Source: Actinomycetospora succinea
Lineage (GTDB): Bacteria; Actinomycetota; Actinomycetes; Mycobacteriales; Pseudonocardiaceae
Assembly: GCF_004363095.1 (NCBI RefSeq)
Contig: NZ_SNYO01000012.1
Location: 1-64,000, forward strand
Direction: 5' to 3'
Length of the DNA: 64,000 bases
In this document: positions 8,095 through 15,353 of the stretch, in pieces
Position numbering within the stretch: position 1 is the stretch's first letter
Layout of the letters: the number at the start of each line of letters is the position of its first letter
Made by a program: the position numbers and the translations under genes
The notes under the pieces: model-generated
What the model was told of the DNA's origin: nothing
The model's input: the letters and a program-made list of their open reading frames with translations, nothing else
Databases searched by the model: none

Positions 8095-9576
8095 TCACTC
8101 GCCGCCCGCAGGAGCAGCGGACACCGCCGACTGCCCGTACGGCCGAGGGTCGAACGTCCCGTTCCGCGCCCGGAACGACCGGGCCGTGCCGGGCCAGAGC
8201 AGCGTCAGGCGCCCGCTGGTCTCGTCGACGTACCAGCTGCGGCACCCGCCCTGCAGCCACACCGTGTCCGCGCTCATCGCGTCGATCTCGCGGGTGTAGG
8301 CCTCCTCGGCCTCGGCGGTGACCTCGAGGGGCTCCCCCGTCCCGGCGAGATGGTCCAGCGCGCCGAGGACGTGGTCGATCTGCGCCTCGATCATGTAGAC
8401 GGCGGAGTTGTGCCCGAGGCTCGCGTTGGGCCCGTTGAGCACGAACATGTTGGGGAAGCCGTGCACCGCCGTGGACGCGTGCGCGGTCATCCCGTCGGCC
8501 CAGCGGTCGGCGAGCAGGCCGAGACGGCCCTCGATGCGCTGCGCGAACGGCAGCCGCGTCGTCCAGAACCCGGTGGCGAGCACGAGCGCGTCGAGCGGGT
8601 GGTGGGCGCCCGACGCCGCGACCGCGGTGGTCTTCTCGACGCGGTGCAGCGCGCTCGGCTCGAGGGTCACGTCGTCGCGACCCAGCGCCGGGTAGAGGTC
8701 GTCGGAGATGACGATGCGCTTGCAGCCGATCTCGTAGTCCGGGCGCAGGCGGGCGCGCAGGCGGGCGTCGGGCACCTGCGCGGCGAGGTGGTCCAGGGCG
8801 CGGTCGCGCAGCCGGTCGATGTCGGGGCGGACCCGCCGACGGGCCCCGATGGCGCCCTCGGCCTCGTCGAAGAGCTCCTCGCGCAGGGCGCGCTCGGCGG
8901 CGGGGTCGAGCGCGAACGTCCGGCGCTCCTGCTCGGTGTAGGCGCGGTCGCCGCGCGGCACGACCCAGGGCGGGGTCCGCTGGAAGACGACGAGGTGGGC
9001 GGCCGTGCCGGCGAGCGCGGGCACGATCTGCGCGGCCGAGGCCCCGGTGCCGACGACGCCGACGCGGCGCCCGCCCAGCGCGGCGGCGCCGTCCCAGCGC
9101 GCGGAGTGGAAGACGGGGCCGTCGAAGTCCGAGAGGCCGGGGATCTCGGGGATGCGCGGCTCGGACAGGCGCCCGGCGGCGACGACGAGCACCCGCGCGC
9201 GGTAGGTCCCCGACGACGTCGCGATCCGCCACCGCGTGCCGTCCCAGCGGGCGCGCTGCATCTCGGTGCCGAGGCGCAGGTGCGGGTCGAGGCCCTCGTC
9301 GCGGGCGGAGTCGCGCAGGTAGTCGTGGATCTCCGAGCCCGGCGCGAACACCCGCGACCAGTCGGGCTTCGGGCGGAACGAGAACGAGTACAGGTGGCTC
9401 GGCACGTCGCAGGCGACGCCGGGGTAGCGGTTGTCGCGCCACGTCCCGCCCACCCCGTGGGCGCGCTCGAGCAGCACGAACGACTCGCGCCGGCGGCGGG
9501 CCAGCCGCACGCCCAGGCCGATGCCGGCGAACCCGGCCCCGACCACGGCGACGTCGACGTCGACGGGTGCGCTCAC
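8095..9576 (-). CDS. flavin-containing monooxygenase (second copy)
   Basis: A 493-residue FAD-dependent monooxygenase of the same superfamily as the 2965-4476 gene but clearly distinct in sequence. FAD motif GAGFAGIG is near the N-terminus with GVGGTWRDNRYPGVACD following. The fingerprint region reads FDGPVFHSARW and the NADPH motif GTGASAAQ. The late NGPNASLGHNS segment is typical of actinobacterial cyclohexanone/steroid-type BVMOs. Cytoplasmic. It is a single-gene unit; a 33-codon open frame and the cof genes lie upstream on the same strand. Substrate cannot be deduced. Confidence 0.87.
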   Translation of the reverse strand: MSAPVDVDVAVVGAGFAGIGLGVRLARRRRESFVLLERAHGVGGTWRDNRYPGVACDVPSHLYSFSFRPKPDWSRVFAPGSEIHDYLRDSARDEGLDPHLRLGTEMQRARWDGTRWRIATSSGTYRARVLVVAAGRLSEPRIPEIPGLSDFDGPVFHSARWDGAAALGGRRVGVVGTGASAAQIVPALAGTAAHLVVFQRTPPWVVPRGDRAYTEQERRTFALDPAAERALREELFDEAEGAIGARRRVRPDIDRLRDRALDHLAAQVPDARLRARLRPDYEIGCKRIVISDDLYPALGRDDVTLEPSALHRVEKTTAVAASGAHHPLDALVLATGFWTTRLPFAQRIEGRLGLLADRWADGMTAHASTAVHGFPNMFVLNGPNASLGHNSAVYMIEAQIDHVLGALDHLAGTGEPLEVTAEAEEAYTREIDAMSADTVWLQGGCRSWYVDETSGRLTLLWPGTARSFRARNGTFDPRPYGQSAVSAAPAGGE

Positions 9577-9642
9577 GGTGATCCCGGGGACCCCGCGCCG
9601 TGATCAGCCACGACCCGAACCTACGCCCGGTGCGTCCGGCTG

Positions 9643-9744
9643 TCAGGCGAGCTGGAGCACCGCGACCGCACCGCCGACGGCCGGGATCGCGAGGAGGGTG
9701 AGCGCGAGCCACAGACGTGCGCGCCCGGTGTCGCCGTCGACCAT
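9643..9744 (-). CDS. possible small membrane protein (33 aa)
   Basis: The frame reads a charged start (MVDGDTGRARLW) and then one hydrophobic helix ending VLQLA. It fills part of the space between cofH and the monooxygenase, on the same strand. No good ribosome site is visible, so it may not be translated. Single-helix proteins of this size are common near redox genes in actinobacteria, but no family is recognised. Confidence 0.3.
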   Translation of the reverse strand: MVDGDTGRARLWLALTLLAIPAVGGAVAVLQLA

Positions 9745-9769
9745 GGCGTCACCGTACGGCCGGGCGGGG

Positions 9770-10852
9770 TCAGGCGCGCAGGACCGCCATCCGTTCGGGG
9801 GGCGGGTCGCCGTAGACGGTGGTGCGCTGGCGCGGCGTGCGGCCGAGGTCGGCGGCGAGCGCCTCGACCTGCACGAGCGTGAGCTGCCGGCCCGCCTCCG
9901 CCCCGGCGGCGGGATCGAGCGCGCCGTCGAGGAGCAGGCCGCCGGCGTCGTCGGCACCCCCGCGCAGCACCGCGGTCGTGAGCTCGGGCCCGAGCTTGGG
10001 CCACGCCGCCTGGACGTGCGCGATCCGCCCGTGCAGCAGCAACCGCGCGACGGCGTGCAGGGCTCGCGTCTCCCGGGGTCTGTCAGCCTGGCGGCCACGC
10101 TGGCGTTCAACGTCAGGAAATCCGCCCGCTGGGTGGGCCTCGGGCATGAGTGGCATGGCGATGAACTCGGTGAACCCGCCCGTCCGGTCCTGGATCGCGG
10201 CGAGGGCGCGCAGATGCGCGACCTGCTCGGCCGGCGTCTCGACGTGCCCGTAGACCATCGTCGCCGTGGAGCGCAGGCCGACCTCGTGCGCGGTGGTGAC
10301 GAGTTCGATCCACCGGGCGGCGGGGATGTCGGTGCCGTCGGTGAGCAGCGCGCGGACGTCGTCGTCGAGGATGCGCGCCGCGGTGCCCGGCACCGACCCG
10401 AGACCGGCCTCGCGGGCGGCGATCAGGAACTCCCGCGGGCTGAGCCGGAGGCGCGCGGCGGCGTCGGCGACCTCCGCGGGACGGAACGCGTGCAGGTGCA
10501 GCGGCAGCCGCCCGGTGACCAGCGCGACGAGGTCGAGCGGCGCCCGGTCCGGGACGTCGGCCGGCAGCGGGCCCTGCACGCAGACCTCCGTCGCGCCGAG
10601 CGCCCACGCCTCGTCGACCAGGGCGTCCGCGTGGTCGGGGTCGCGGACGACGGCGGTATCGAGGTTGCGGTTGGCGACGAAGGTCAGCTGGTCGCCGACC
10701 GCCTCGCGGCGCACGCCGTCGGCGATCGCGGCCAGCGCGTCGAGCTCCTCGCCGTCGGCGCCGAGCAGCTCGACGTAGGCCTCGTCGGACAGGCCGGCGG
10801 GGTCGGCCTCGGCCGCGGAGAGGTGGGGGCCGAGGTGGGTGCGGACGCTCAC
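9770..10852 (-). CDS. cofH: CofH-like FO synthase subunit 2 lacking its radical SAM cluster motif
   Basis: A 360-residue homologue of the CofH half of FbiC, recognisable from LTFVANRN, GATEVCVQG, LHLHAFRP, GSVPGTAARILDD, TTAHEVGLRSTATMVYGHVETP, IQDRTGGFTEF and RQRTT. In known CofH/FbiC the NRN motif leads into a CxxxCxxCAF cluster-binding loop. Here NRNLDTAVV (from residue 61) runs straight into DPDHADALVDEAWALGATEVC: about 30 residues including all three cysteines are absent. Residues about 244-260 are encoded by a copy of the dispersed repeat (10074-10123), read through without a stop. The GTG start overlaps the cofG stop by 4 bp. Canonical CofH makes FO with CofG from tyrosine and diaminouracil; without the cluster this protein should not start radical chemistry. 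It may be a decaying paralogue or a repurposed scaffold. Confidence 0.8.
   Translation of the reverse strand: MSVRTHLGPHLSAAEADPAGLSDEAYVELLGADGEELDALAAIADGVRREAVGDQLTFVANRNLDTAVVRDPDHADALVDEAWALGATEVCVQGPLPADVPDRAPLDLVALVTGRLPLHLHAFRPAEVADAAARLRLSPREFLIAAREAGLGSVPGTAARILDDDVRALLTDGTDIPAARWIELVTTAHEVGLRSTATMVYGHVETPAEQVAHLRALAAIQDRTGGFTEFIAMPLMPEAHPAGGFPDVERQRGRQADRPRETRALHAVARLLLHGRIAHVQAAWPKLGPELTTAVLRGGADDAGGLLLDGALDPAAGAEAGRQLTLVQVEALAADLGRTPRQRTTVYGDPPPERMAVLRA
10074..10123 (-). repeat. repeat copy R1 (core module), inside the CofH-like gene
   Basis: A copy of the dispersed palindromic repeat core (CAGCCTGGCGGCCACGCTG followed by GGCGTTCAACGTCAGGAAATCC). It is read in the CofH frame as GGFPDVERQRGR. 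It replaces part of a variable loop between FTEF and the RALHAVARLLLHGRI segment. Other copies are R2 12203-12313, R3 13519-13663, R4 15287-15349, R5 36641-36741 and R6 60693-60835. Confidence 0.85.
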
Positions 10853-12183
10853 CGCGCCGCGGCCGGCTGGCGGGGGCGGGCCAGCCCCTGCTGGTCGGCG
10901 AGGGCGATGACCGGGTCGACGAGGTCGGGGTGCAGCCACTGGTTCGGCTCGCGGACGTAGCGCGGGTAGATCGTCAACCTCGGGCTGAGGGTGAACCCCG
11001 CCGCGCCGGTGACGGCCCGCAGCGCGTCGAGGCCGGGCCAGGGGCGTTCGGGGTTGACGTGGTCGGGGGTGACGGGCGAGACGCCGCCCCAGTCGTCGAT
11101 GCCGGCGCGCAGCAGCAGGGCCTGGTCGTCGGCGGCGCTCTGCGAGTCGTCGAGGTCGCCCGCGAGGTTCGGCGGGGCCTGGACACTGACACCGAGTGGC
11201 ATGATCAGGCGCGCGACGGCGACCGCGGCGACGAACGCGTCGAACTCGGCGTCGGGCTCCCCGCGCATGGCTGTGTCGGGCTTGGCGCGGAAGTTCTGGA
11301 CGATGACCTCCTGCAGGTGCCCGCCCCGGCGCGCCGACTCCGCGAGCACGAGCAGCGACTGCGCCCGCTCGGCGCGGTGCTCGCCGATGCCGACGAGGAT
11401 CCCGCTGGTGAACGGCACGCGCGCACGGCCGGCGTCGTCGATGACGCGGCGGCGCAGGGCGGGCTCCTTGTCCGGGGAGCCGAAGTGCGCGCCGCCCGGC
11501 TGCGACCAGAGCCGCGTCGCCGTCGTCTCGAGCATCATCCCCATCGACGGCGACACCCCGCGCAGCCGCTGGAGCTCGACGAGGTCCATGACGCCGGGGT
11601 TGAGGTGCGGCAGGAGGCCGGTCTCGTCGAGGACGGCTCGGGCCGACTGTTCGACGTGCTCGAGGGTGGTGCTCAGGTCGCGGGCGCCCAGCCAGTCGCG
11701 GGCGGCGGCCCAGCGCTCCTCGGGCCGGTCGCCGAGCGTGAACAGCACCTCGGTGCAGCCCTGCTCGGCGCCGGCGCGGGCGATCTCGAGGACCTCGTCG
11801 CGCTCGAGGTACGCCGCGGGCAGGCGCCCGGGCACGGTGGCGAACGTGCAGTAGTGGCAGCGGTCGCGGCACAGCCGGGTCAGCGGGACGAAGACCTTGG
11901 GGCTGTACGTGACGACGCCGGGGCGCCCCTCGCCGGCGAGGTGCTCGTCGCGGCGGGCGGCGGCGAGCCCCAGCAGCGCGTCGAGCTCCTCGCCCCGCGC
12001 GGCGAGCAGCGTCGTCGCGTCGGCCAGCGTCGCGGGGTGCTCGGGGTCGTCGGCGAGCGTTCCGTCCGCGGCCCGCCCGAGCGCCACCCGCACGTCGGTG
12101 CGCGACGGTTCCGCCGGTGCGGGGAGCTCGGCCAGCGGTCGCGGGAGCGACAGGGGGTGCGGGAGATCGGCGGGGACGACCAC
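10849..12183 (-). CDS. cofG: CofG-like 7,8-didemethyl-8-hydroxy-5-deazariboflavin synthase subunit 1
   Basis: A 444-residue radical SAM protein matching the N-terminal half of FbiC. The cluster motif CRDRCHYC (C105, C109, C112) is intact, followed by EVLFTLGDRPEERW, LLPHLNPGVM, SPSMGMMLETT, SGILVGIGEHRAER, HLQEVIVQNFRAK, WGGVSPVTPDHVNPERPWP. With CofH it would build the deazaflavin FO of cofactor F420 from tyrosine and 5-amino-6-ribitylaminouracil. In mycobacteria and streptomycetes the two halves are usually one FbiC chain; here they are separate genes with a GTGA overlap, cofG first. The GTG start at 12181-12183 gives the usual N-terminal length; a copy of the repeat (R2) lies directly upstream. 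CofG itself looks functional, unlike its partner. Confidence 0.87.
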   Translation of the reverse strand: MVVPADLPHPLSLPRPLAELPAPAEPSRTDVRVALGRAADGTLADDPEHPATLADATTLLAARGEELDALLGLAAARRDEHLAGEGRPGVVTYSPKVFVPLTRLCRDRCHYCTFATVPGRLPAAYLERDEVLEIARAGAEQGCTEVLFTLGDRPEERWAAARDWLGARDLSTTLEHVEQSARAVLDETGLLPHLNPGVMDLVELQRLRGVSPSMGMMLETTATRLWSQPGGAHFGSPDKEPALRRRVIDDAGRARVPFTSGILVGIGEHRAERAQSLLVLAESARRGGHLQEVIVQNFRAKPDTAMRGEPDAEFDAFVAAVAVARLIMPLGVSVQAPPNLAGDLDDSQSAADDQALLLRAGIDDWGGVSPVTPDHVNPERPWPGLDALRAVTGAAGFTLSPRLTIYPRYVREPNQWLHPDLVDPVIALADQQGLARPRQPAAAR

Positions 12184-12202
12184 GGCCTCGAACGTACGCG
12201 CC

Positions 12203-12313
12203 GTGCGAGCGATGCGGCATCGCCGGCGTGTGCGCCGCGGGATCACCGAGGCACGGGGTGTCTCAGCGTGGCGGCCACGCTGACGTTCAACGTCAGGAAA
12301 GCCCCCACGATCA
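12203..12313 (+). repeat. repeat copy R2 between cofG and the MFS gene
   Basis: Contains both modules in the same order as R6: the AGCGATGC-G-GCATCGCC box (12208-12224) and, after a shortened spacer, CAGCGTGGCGGCCACGCTG plus TGACGTT-C-AACGTCA (12264-12296), ending in GCCCCCACGATCA. It fills most of the 168-bp gap between divergent cofG and the MFS gene, so both promoters must lie in or next to it. Confidence 0.85.
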
Positions 12314-12351
12314 CGGAGCACGCCGCGTGCCCGTGGTCCAGGGTGGGCGAT

Positions 12352-13512
12352 GTGGAGGCCCGGAGCCGCGCCCTCGCCGCGCTGTGCGTGACCGAGATCG
12401 TCAGCTGGGGTGTCCTCTACTACGCGTTCCCGGTGCTCGTGACGGCGATCAGCACCGACACCGGCTGGTCGATCGGGGCCGCGACCGGCGCGTTCTCCCT
12501 CGGGGCGCTCGTGTCGGCGGGCGCCGGGATCGTCGTCGGCCGCTTCATCGACCGCCACGGGCCGCGGGTCGTGATGACCACGGGCTCCGTGGTCGGCGTC
12601 CTCGCCGTCGTCGCGATCGCCGCCGCGCCGACCCTGCCCCTGTTCTACGCGGCGTGGGCGCTCGCCGGGCTCGCCCAGTCCGCGACGTTCTACCCGCCCG
12701 CGTTCGCGGCGCTCACCGGCTGGTACGGCGAGCAGCGCGTCCGCGCCCTCACGACCGTCACCCTCGTCGCCGGCTTCGCCAGCACCGTGTTCGCACCGCT
12801 GACGGCCGCCCTGCTCGGCGGGCTCGGGTGGCGCGAGACCTACCTCGTGCTGGCCGTCGTGCTCGCCGTCGTCACCGTGCCGCTGCACGCGGTCTTCCTG
12901 ACGCCGCCGTGGCGTCCGCACGGGAAGGGCACGTCGGAGGCCGACGACGCGGCGCACGCACGGTCGGTGCTGCGCAGCCCGCGGTTCGCCGTGGTCACCG
13001 TCGTCATGACCGTCGGCACCTTCGGGCTCTTCGCGGCGACGATCAACCTGATCCCGCTGCTCATGGACCGCGGCCTCGACCTCGATCTGGCCGCGCTGGG
13101 ACTCGGGCTCACCGGCGCGGGGCAGGTGCTCGGCCGGCTGGCGTTCGTGCCGCTGGTGCGACGGTCGACCCCGCGCACCCGTCTCGCCGGCGTCCTCCTG
13201 CTCGGCAGTGCCGGTGTGGTGGCGCTCGCGTTCGTCCCCGGTCCGGCGGCGCTGCTCATCGCGCTCGCCGTCGTCGCCGGCGCCGGTCGCGGCCTGAGCA
13301 CGCTGCTGCAGGCCTCGACCGTCTCGGACCGCTGGGGCACCCGCGCCTTCGGCCGGATCAACGGTGTCTTCTCGGCGCCCGTCAGCCTCGCGGTCGCGCT
13401 CGCTCCGGCCGGCGGCGTCGCCGTGGCCTCGATCGTCGGTGGGTTCCCGATGGCCTTCCTCGTGCTCGGACTCGCCACCGTGCTCGCGGCACTCGTGGGC
13501 CTCGCCGCCTGA
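12352..13512 (+). CDS. MFS transporter
   Basis: A 386-residue major facilitator with about 12 hydrophobic helices. The loop-2/3 signature region reads GRFIDRHGPRV (the usual G-x-x-x-D-R-x-G-R-R variant). A hydrophilic central loop (PPWRPHGKGTSEADDAAH, about 185-202) separates two six-helix halves. Composition resembles oxalate/monocarboxylate or multidrug MFS proteins. GTG 12352 was chosen: VEARSRALAALC then begins just before the first helix, with GGGTGGG nearby. It is bracketed by repeat copies R2 and R3. No substrate can be assigned. Confidence 0.8.
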   Translation: MEARSRALAALCVTEIVSWGVLYYAFPVLVTAISTDTGWSIGAATGAFSLGALVSAGAGIVVGRFIDRHGPRVVMTTGSVVGVLAVVAIAAAPTLPLFYAAWALAGLAQSATFYPPAFAALTGWYGEQRVRALTTVTLVAGFASTVFAPLTAALLGGLGWRETYLVLAVVLAVVTVPLHAVFLTPPWRPHGKGTSEADDAAHARSVLRSPRFAVVTVVMTVGTFGLFAATINLIPLLMDRGLDLDLAALGLGLTGAGQVLGRLAFVPLVRRSTPRTRLAGVLLLGSAGVVALAFVPGPAALLIALAVVAGAGRGLSTLLQASTVSDRWGTRAFGRINGVFSAPVSLAVALAPAGGVAVASIVGGFPMAFLVLGLATVLAALVGLAA

Positions 13513-13518
13513 TGCCGA

Positions 13519-13663
13519 TGATCGTGGCGGCTTTCCTGACCTTCAACGTCAGCGTGGCCGCCACGCTGACTCACCCCGGACGACGCCCGCTCCCCGGCGT
13601 GTCGCGTCACCGAGGATGTGGCGATCCTGGCTTCTGACGCCAGCGATGCCGCATCGCTCGCAC
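13519..13663 (-). repeat. repeat copy R3 (full composite, about 145 bp)
   Basis: A complete composite in the opposite orientation to R6. From high to low coordinates: AGCGATGC-G-GCATCGCT box, an internal section with GAAGCCAGGATCGCCACATCCTCG, the CAGCGTGGC palindrome, the TGACGTT palindrome and a GGAAAGCC...ACGATCA end. It fits almost exactly into the 152-bp gap between the stops of the MFS gene and the convergent TetR gene. Confidence 0.88.
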
Positions 13664-13664
13664 G

Positions 13665-14222
13665 TCAGAGCCTCGCCAGGTGCGCGGCGACGGCGGCGTC
13701 GAGACGGGCGGCGTCGCCGGTCGCGAGGAGGTCGAGCAGCGCCCCGCGCAGGACCGCGAGGAGCAGGGCGCGCTCGGCGGGGTCGTCGACGGACTGGTGC
13801 TCGGCGAACAGCGCGTCCCAGTCGGCGACGGTGCGCGCCGCGAACCCCGCCCACGGGCCGTCGCCGGGGTCGGCGACGGAGTGCGTGTAGCCCTCGAGCC
13901 ACAGCCGCAGGAGCGCGCGGTGCTCGGGCGCCGCGAGCCACGCCCAGACGCGCCCGCCCACCGCGGCGAGGTCCCCGCCCCCGCCGACGGCGTCGACGAC
14001 CGCGAGCTGGTCGGCCCGCGAGCGCGCCAGCAGCGCGCGCACCAGCCCGTCCTTGCTGCCGAAGAGGAACAGCAGCACACGCGGGCTCGACCCGATCGCC
14101 TCGGCCAGCGGGCGCAGCGACATCCCCGCCCAGCCGCGCTCGAGCACCCACGCGTACGCGGCCTCGAGCAGCTCCTGCTGCCGCGCGGAACCCTCCTCGG
14201 ACACCGGACCAGTGTGCTTCAC
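13665..14222 (-). CDS. TetR-family repressor
   Basis: A 185-residue regulator. The N-terminal helix-turn-helix reads RQQELLEAAYAWVLERGW, then MSLRPLAEAIGSSPRVLLFLFGSKDGLVRALLAR, as in TetR proteins. The C-terminal helical ligand domain is unassigned. The first GTG (14220-14222) lies at the edge of the perfect palindrome ACTGAAAC-AGTC-GTTTCAGT (14221-14240), so a leaderless transcript is likely; GTG 14202-14204 is an alternative start giving a protein six residues shorter. It is divergent from the GNAT gene at 14253, which shares the operator, so the protein probably represses both itself and the acetyltransferase. Confidence 0.85.
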   Translation of the reverse strand: MKHTGPVSEEGSARQQELLEAAYAWVLERGWAGMSLRPLAEAIGSSPRVLLFLFGSKDGLVRALLARSRADQLAVVDAVGGGGDLAAVGGRVWAWLAAPEHRALLRLWLEGYTHSVADPGDGPWAGFAARTVADWDALFAEHQSVDDPAERALLLAVLRGALLDLLATGDAARLDAAVAAHLARL

Positions 14223-14240
14223 TGAAACAGTCGTTTCAGT
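14221..14240. promoter_or_regulatory. TetR operator ACTGAAAC-N4-GTTTCAGT
   Basis: A perfect 8+8 bp inverted repeat with a 4-bp spacer, the only symmetrical site in the 30-bp space between the divergent TetR and GNAT genes. It overlaps the TetR start and lies just before the GAGGAGG ribosome site of the GNAT gene. Autoregulation is inferred from its position. Confidence 0.75.
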
Positions 14241-14252
14241 GAGGAGGTCGCG

Positions 14253-14735
14253 ATGGGTGAGGTGACGATCCGGGAGCTCGGGCGCCCCGGGGATCTGGGC
14301 TGGGTGCTCATGGCCCACGGGGAGCTCTACGCCGCCGAGTACGACTGGGCCGTCGAGGCCGTGACCTCGCGGATCGTCGCCGACCACGCCGCGCACGCCC
14401 GCCCCGGACGCGACGCCGGCTGGATCGCCGAGCTCGACGGCGTCCGCGTCGGCAGCGTGCTGTGCGTCCGCGACGACGAGCGGACCGCGCGGCTGCGCCT
14501 CCTCCTCGTGGCCCCCGCGGCCCGCGGCCACGGCGTGGGCCGCGACCTCGTCGCGCGGTGCATCGCGTTCGCCCGCGACGCCGGCTATGCGCGCCTCGTC
14601 CTGTGGACCAACGAGCCGCTCGCCGCCGCCCGGCACCTCTACCTCGAGGCCGGCTTCGTGCTCACCGGCGAGGAGCGCCACACCGAGTTCGGCGACGAGC
14701 TCCACGGGCAGTCGTACGAGCTCGCTCTCAGCTGA
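14253..14735 (+). CDS. GNAT-family N-acetyltransferase
   Basis: A 160-residue acetyl-CoA-dependent acetyltransferase. The acetyl-CoA binding loop is APAARGHGVGRDLV (R/Q-x-x-G-x-G/A type, about residues 89-102), followed by the conserved LVLWTNEPLAAARHLYLEAGF motif B region. Similar proteins are often fused behind MarR regulators; here the companion is a TetR protein, divergently encoded. ATG 14253 is preceded by GAGGAGG at ideal spacing. Substrate unknown; resistance or small-molecule detoxification is plausible given the repressor. Confidence 0.85.
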   Translation: MGEVTIRELGRPGDLGWVLMAHGELYAAEYDWAVEAVTSRIVADHAAHARPGRDAGWIAELDGVRVGSVLCVRDDERTARLRLLLVAPAARGHGVGRDLVARCIAFARDAGYARLVLWTNEPLAAARHLYLEAGFVLTGEERHTEFGDELHGQSYELALS

Positions 14736-14805
14736 CCCCTTGACCGCACTCCTTGGTCCTGTTTTCATATCCAACCAACAGGTTGTCCAACCGAGGAGAT
14801 GCACG

Positions 14806-15237
14806 ATGAGCACCACGACCGCCACCGAGGCCCCGACCGCCACGCGTCCCCGGGCGGCGCGCTGGGGCCTCGTCGTCCTGCAGGTCCTGCTGGCCGCGCT
14901 GTACCTGTTCTCCGGGTTCGGCAAGGTCTCGCTCGACCCGGCCAACGTCGCCGGGTTCGCGATGATGGGCATCGGCCCGGCCGGCGTGGTCGCGCTCGGC
15001 GTCGTCGAGCTCGCGGCGGCGGTCGGCCTGCTGATCCCCCGCCTCGCCGGGCTCACCGCCACCTGCTGCGTCCTGCTGATGATCGGCGCGGTGACGACGA
15101 CCGCGGCCACCATCGGTGGCGCGATGATCCTCCTGCCGGCCGTCGTCCTCGTGCTCGTCGCCGTCGTGGCGTGGGTGCGCCGCGCCGAGACCGCGGCGCT
15201 GGTCCGCGACCCGCGCGGAGTGCTGCTCGGACGCTAG
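14806..15237 (+). CDS. DoxX-like membrane protein
   Basis: A 143-residue protein with four predicted membrane helices. The first holds the family pattern QVLLAALYLFSGFGKV, then VVALGVVELAAAVGLLIP. DoxX-family proteins are quinone-linked or redox-stress membrane subunits; the exact role of this subgroup is unknown. ATG 14806 is preceded by CCGAGGAG; the earlier ATG at 14799 is out of frame. Upstream sequence is unusually AT-rich for the window (TTTTCATATCC) and contains the small inverted repeat CAACC-AACA-GGTTG (14772-14785), a possible operator. Confidence 0.75.
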   Translation: MSTTTATEAPTATRPRAARWGLVVLQVLLAALYLFSGFGKVSLDPANVAGFAMMGIGPAGVVALGVVELAAAVGLLIPRLAGLTATCCVLLMIGAVTTTAATIGGAMILLPAVVLVLVAVVAWVRRAETAALVRDPRGVLLGR

Positions 15238-15240
15238 GCC

Positions 15241-15286
15241 CGCACGACGAGGGCCGGCCCGGAACGTCCGGGCCGCCCCTCGTGCG
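15241..15286 (+). terminator. stem-loop terminator after doxX-like gene
   Basis: Arms of about 18 bp (left arm starts CGCACGACGAGGGCCGGCCC, right arm CCGGGCCGCCCCTCGTGCG) with one bulge and an AACGT loop, starting 3 bp after the stop codon. Repeat R4 follows immediately. Confidence 0.7.
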
Positions 15287-15349
15287 CGATCGAGCTGGCG
15301 GATTTCCTGACGTTCAACGTCAGCCTGGTCGCCACGCTGAGACACCCCG
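15287..15349 (-). repeat. repeat copy R4 (core module)
   Basis: Core module only: GATTTCCTGACGTTCAACGTCAG and CCTGGTCGCCACGCTG, then GAGACACCCCG. It lies between the doxX terminator and the stop of the convergent AI-2E gene. No AGCGATGC box accompanies it. Confidence 0.8.
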
Positions 15350-15353
15350 CGCC

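Noticed and set aside
9770-12220. A single frameshifted FbiC gene rather than separate cofG and cofH
   Set aside because: The stop and start overlap neatly as GTGA and each half begins with a sensible N-terminus, so two genes are more likely than a sequencing error. The lost cysteine loop is in the middle of cofH, not at the junction.
14736-14805. Consensus promoter TTGACC ... TTTCAT/TCATAT before the doxX-like gene
   Set aside because: The -35 hexamer is reasonable but the spacing and -10 match are poor; only the higher AT content supports it, so it is mentioned under the gene and not listed.
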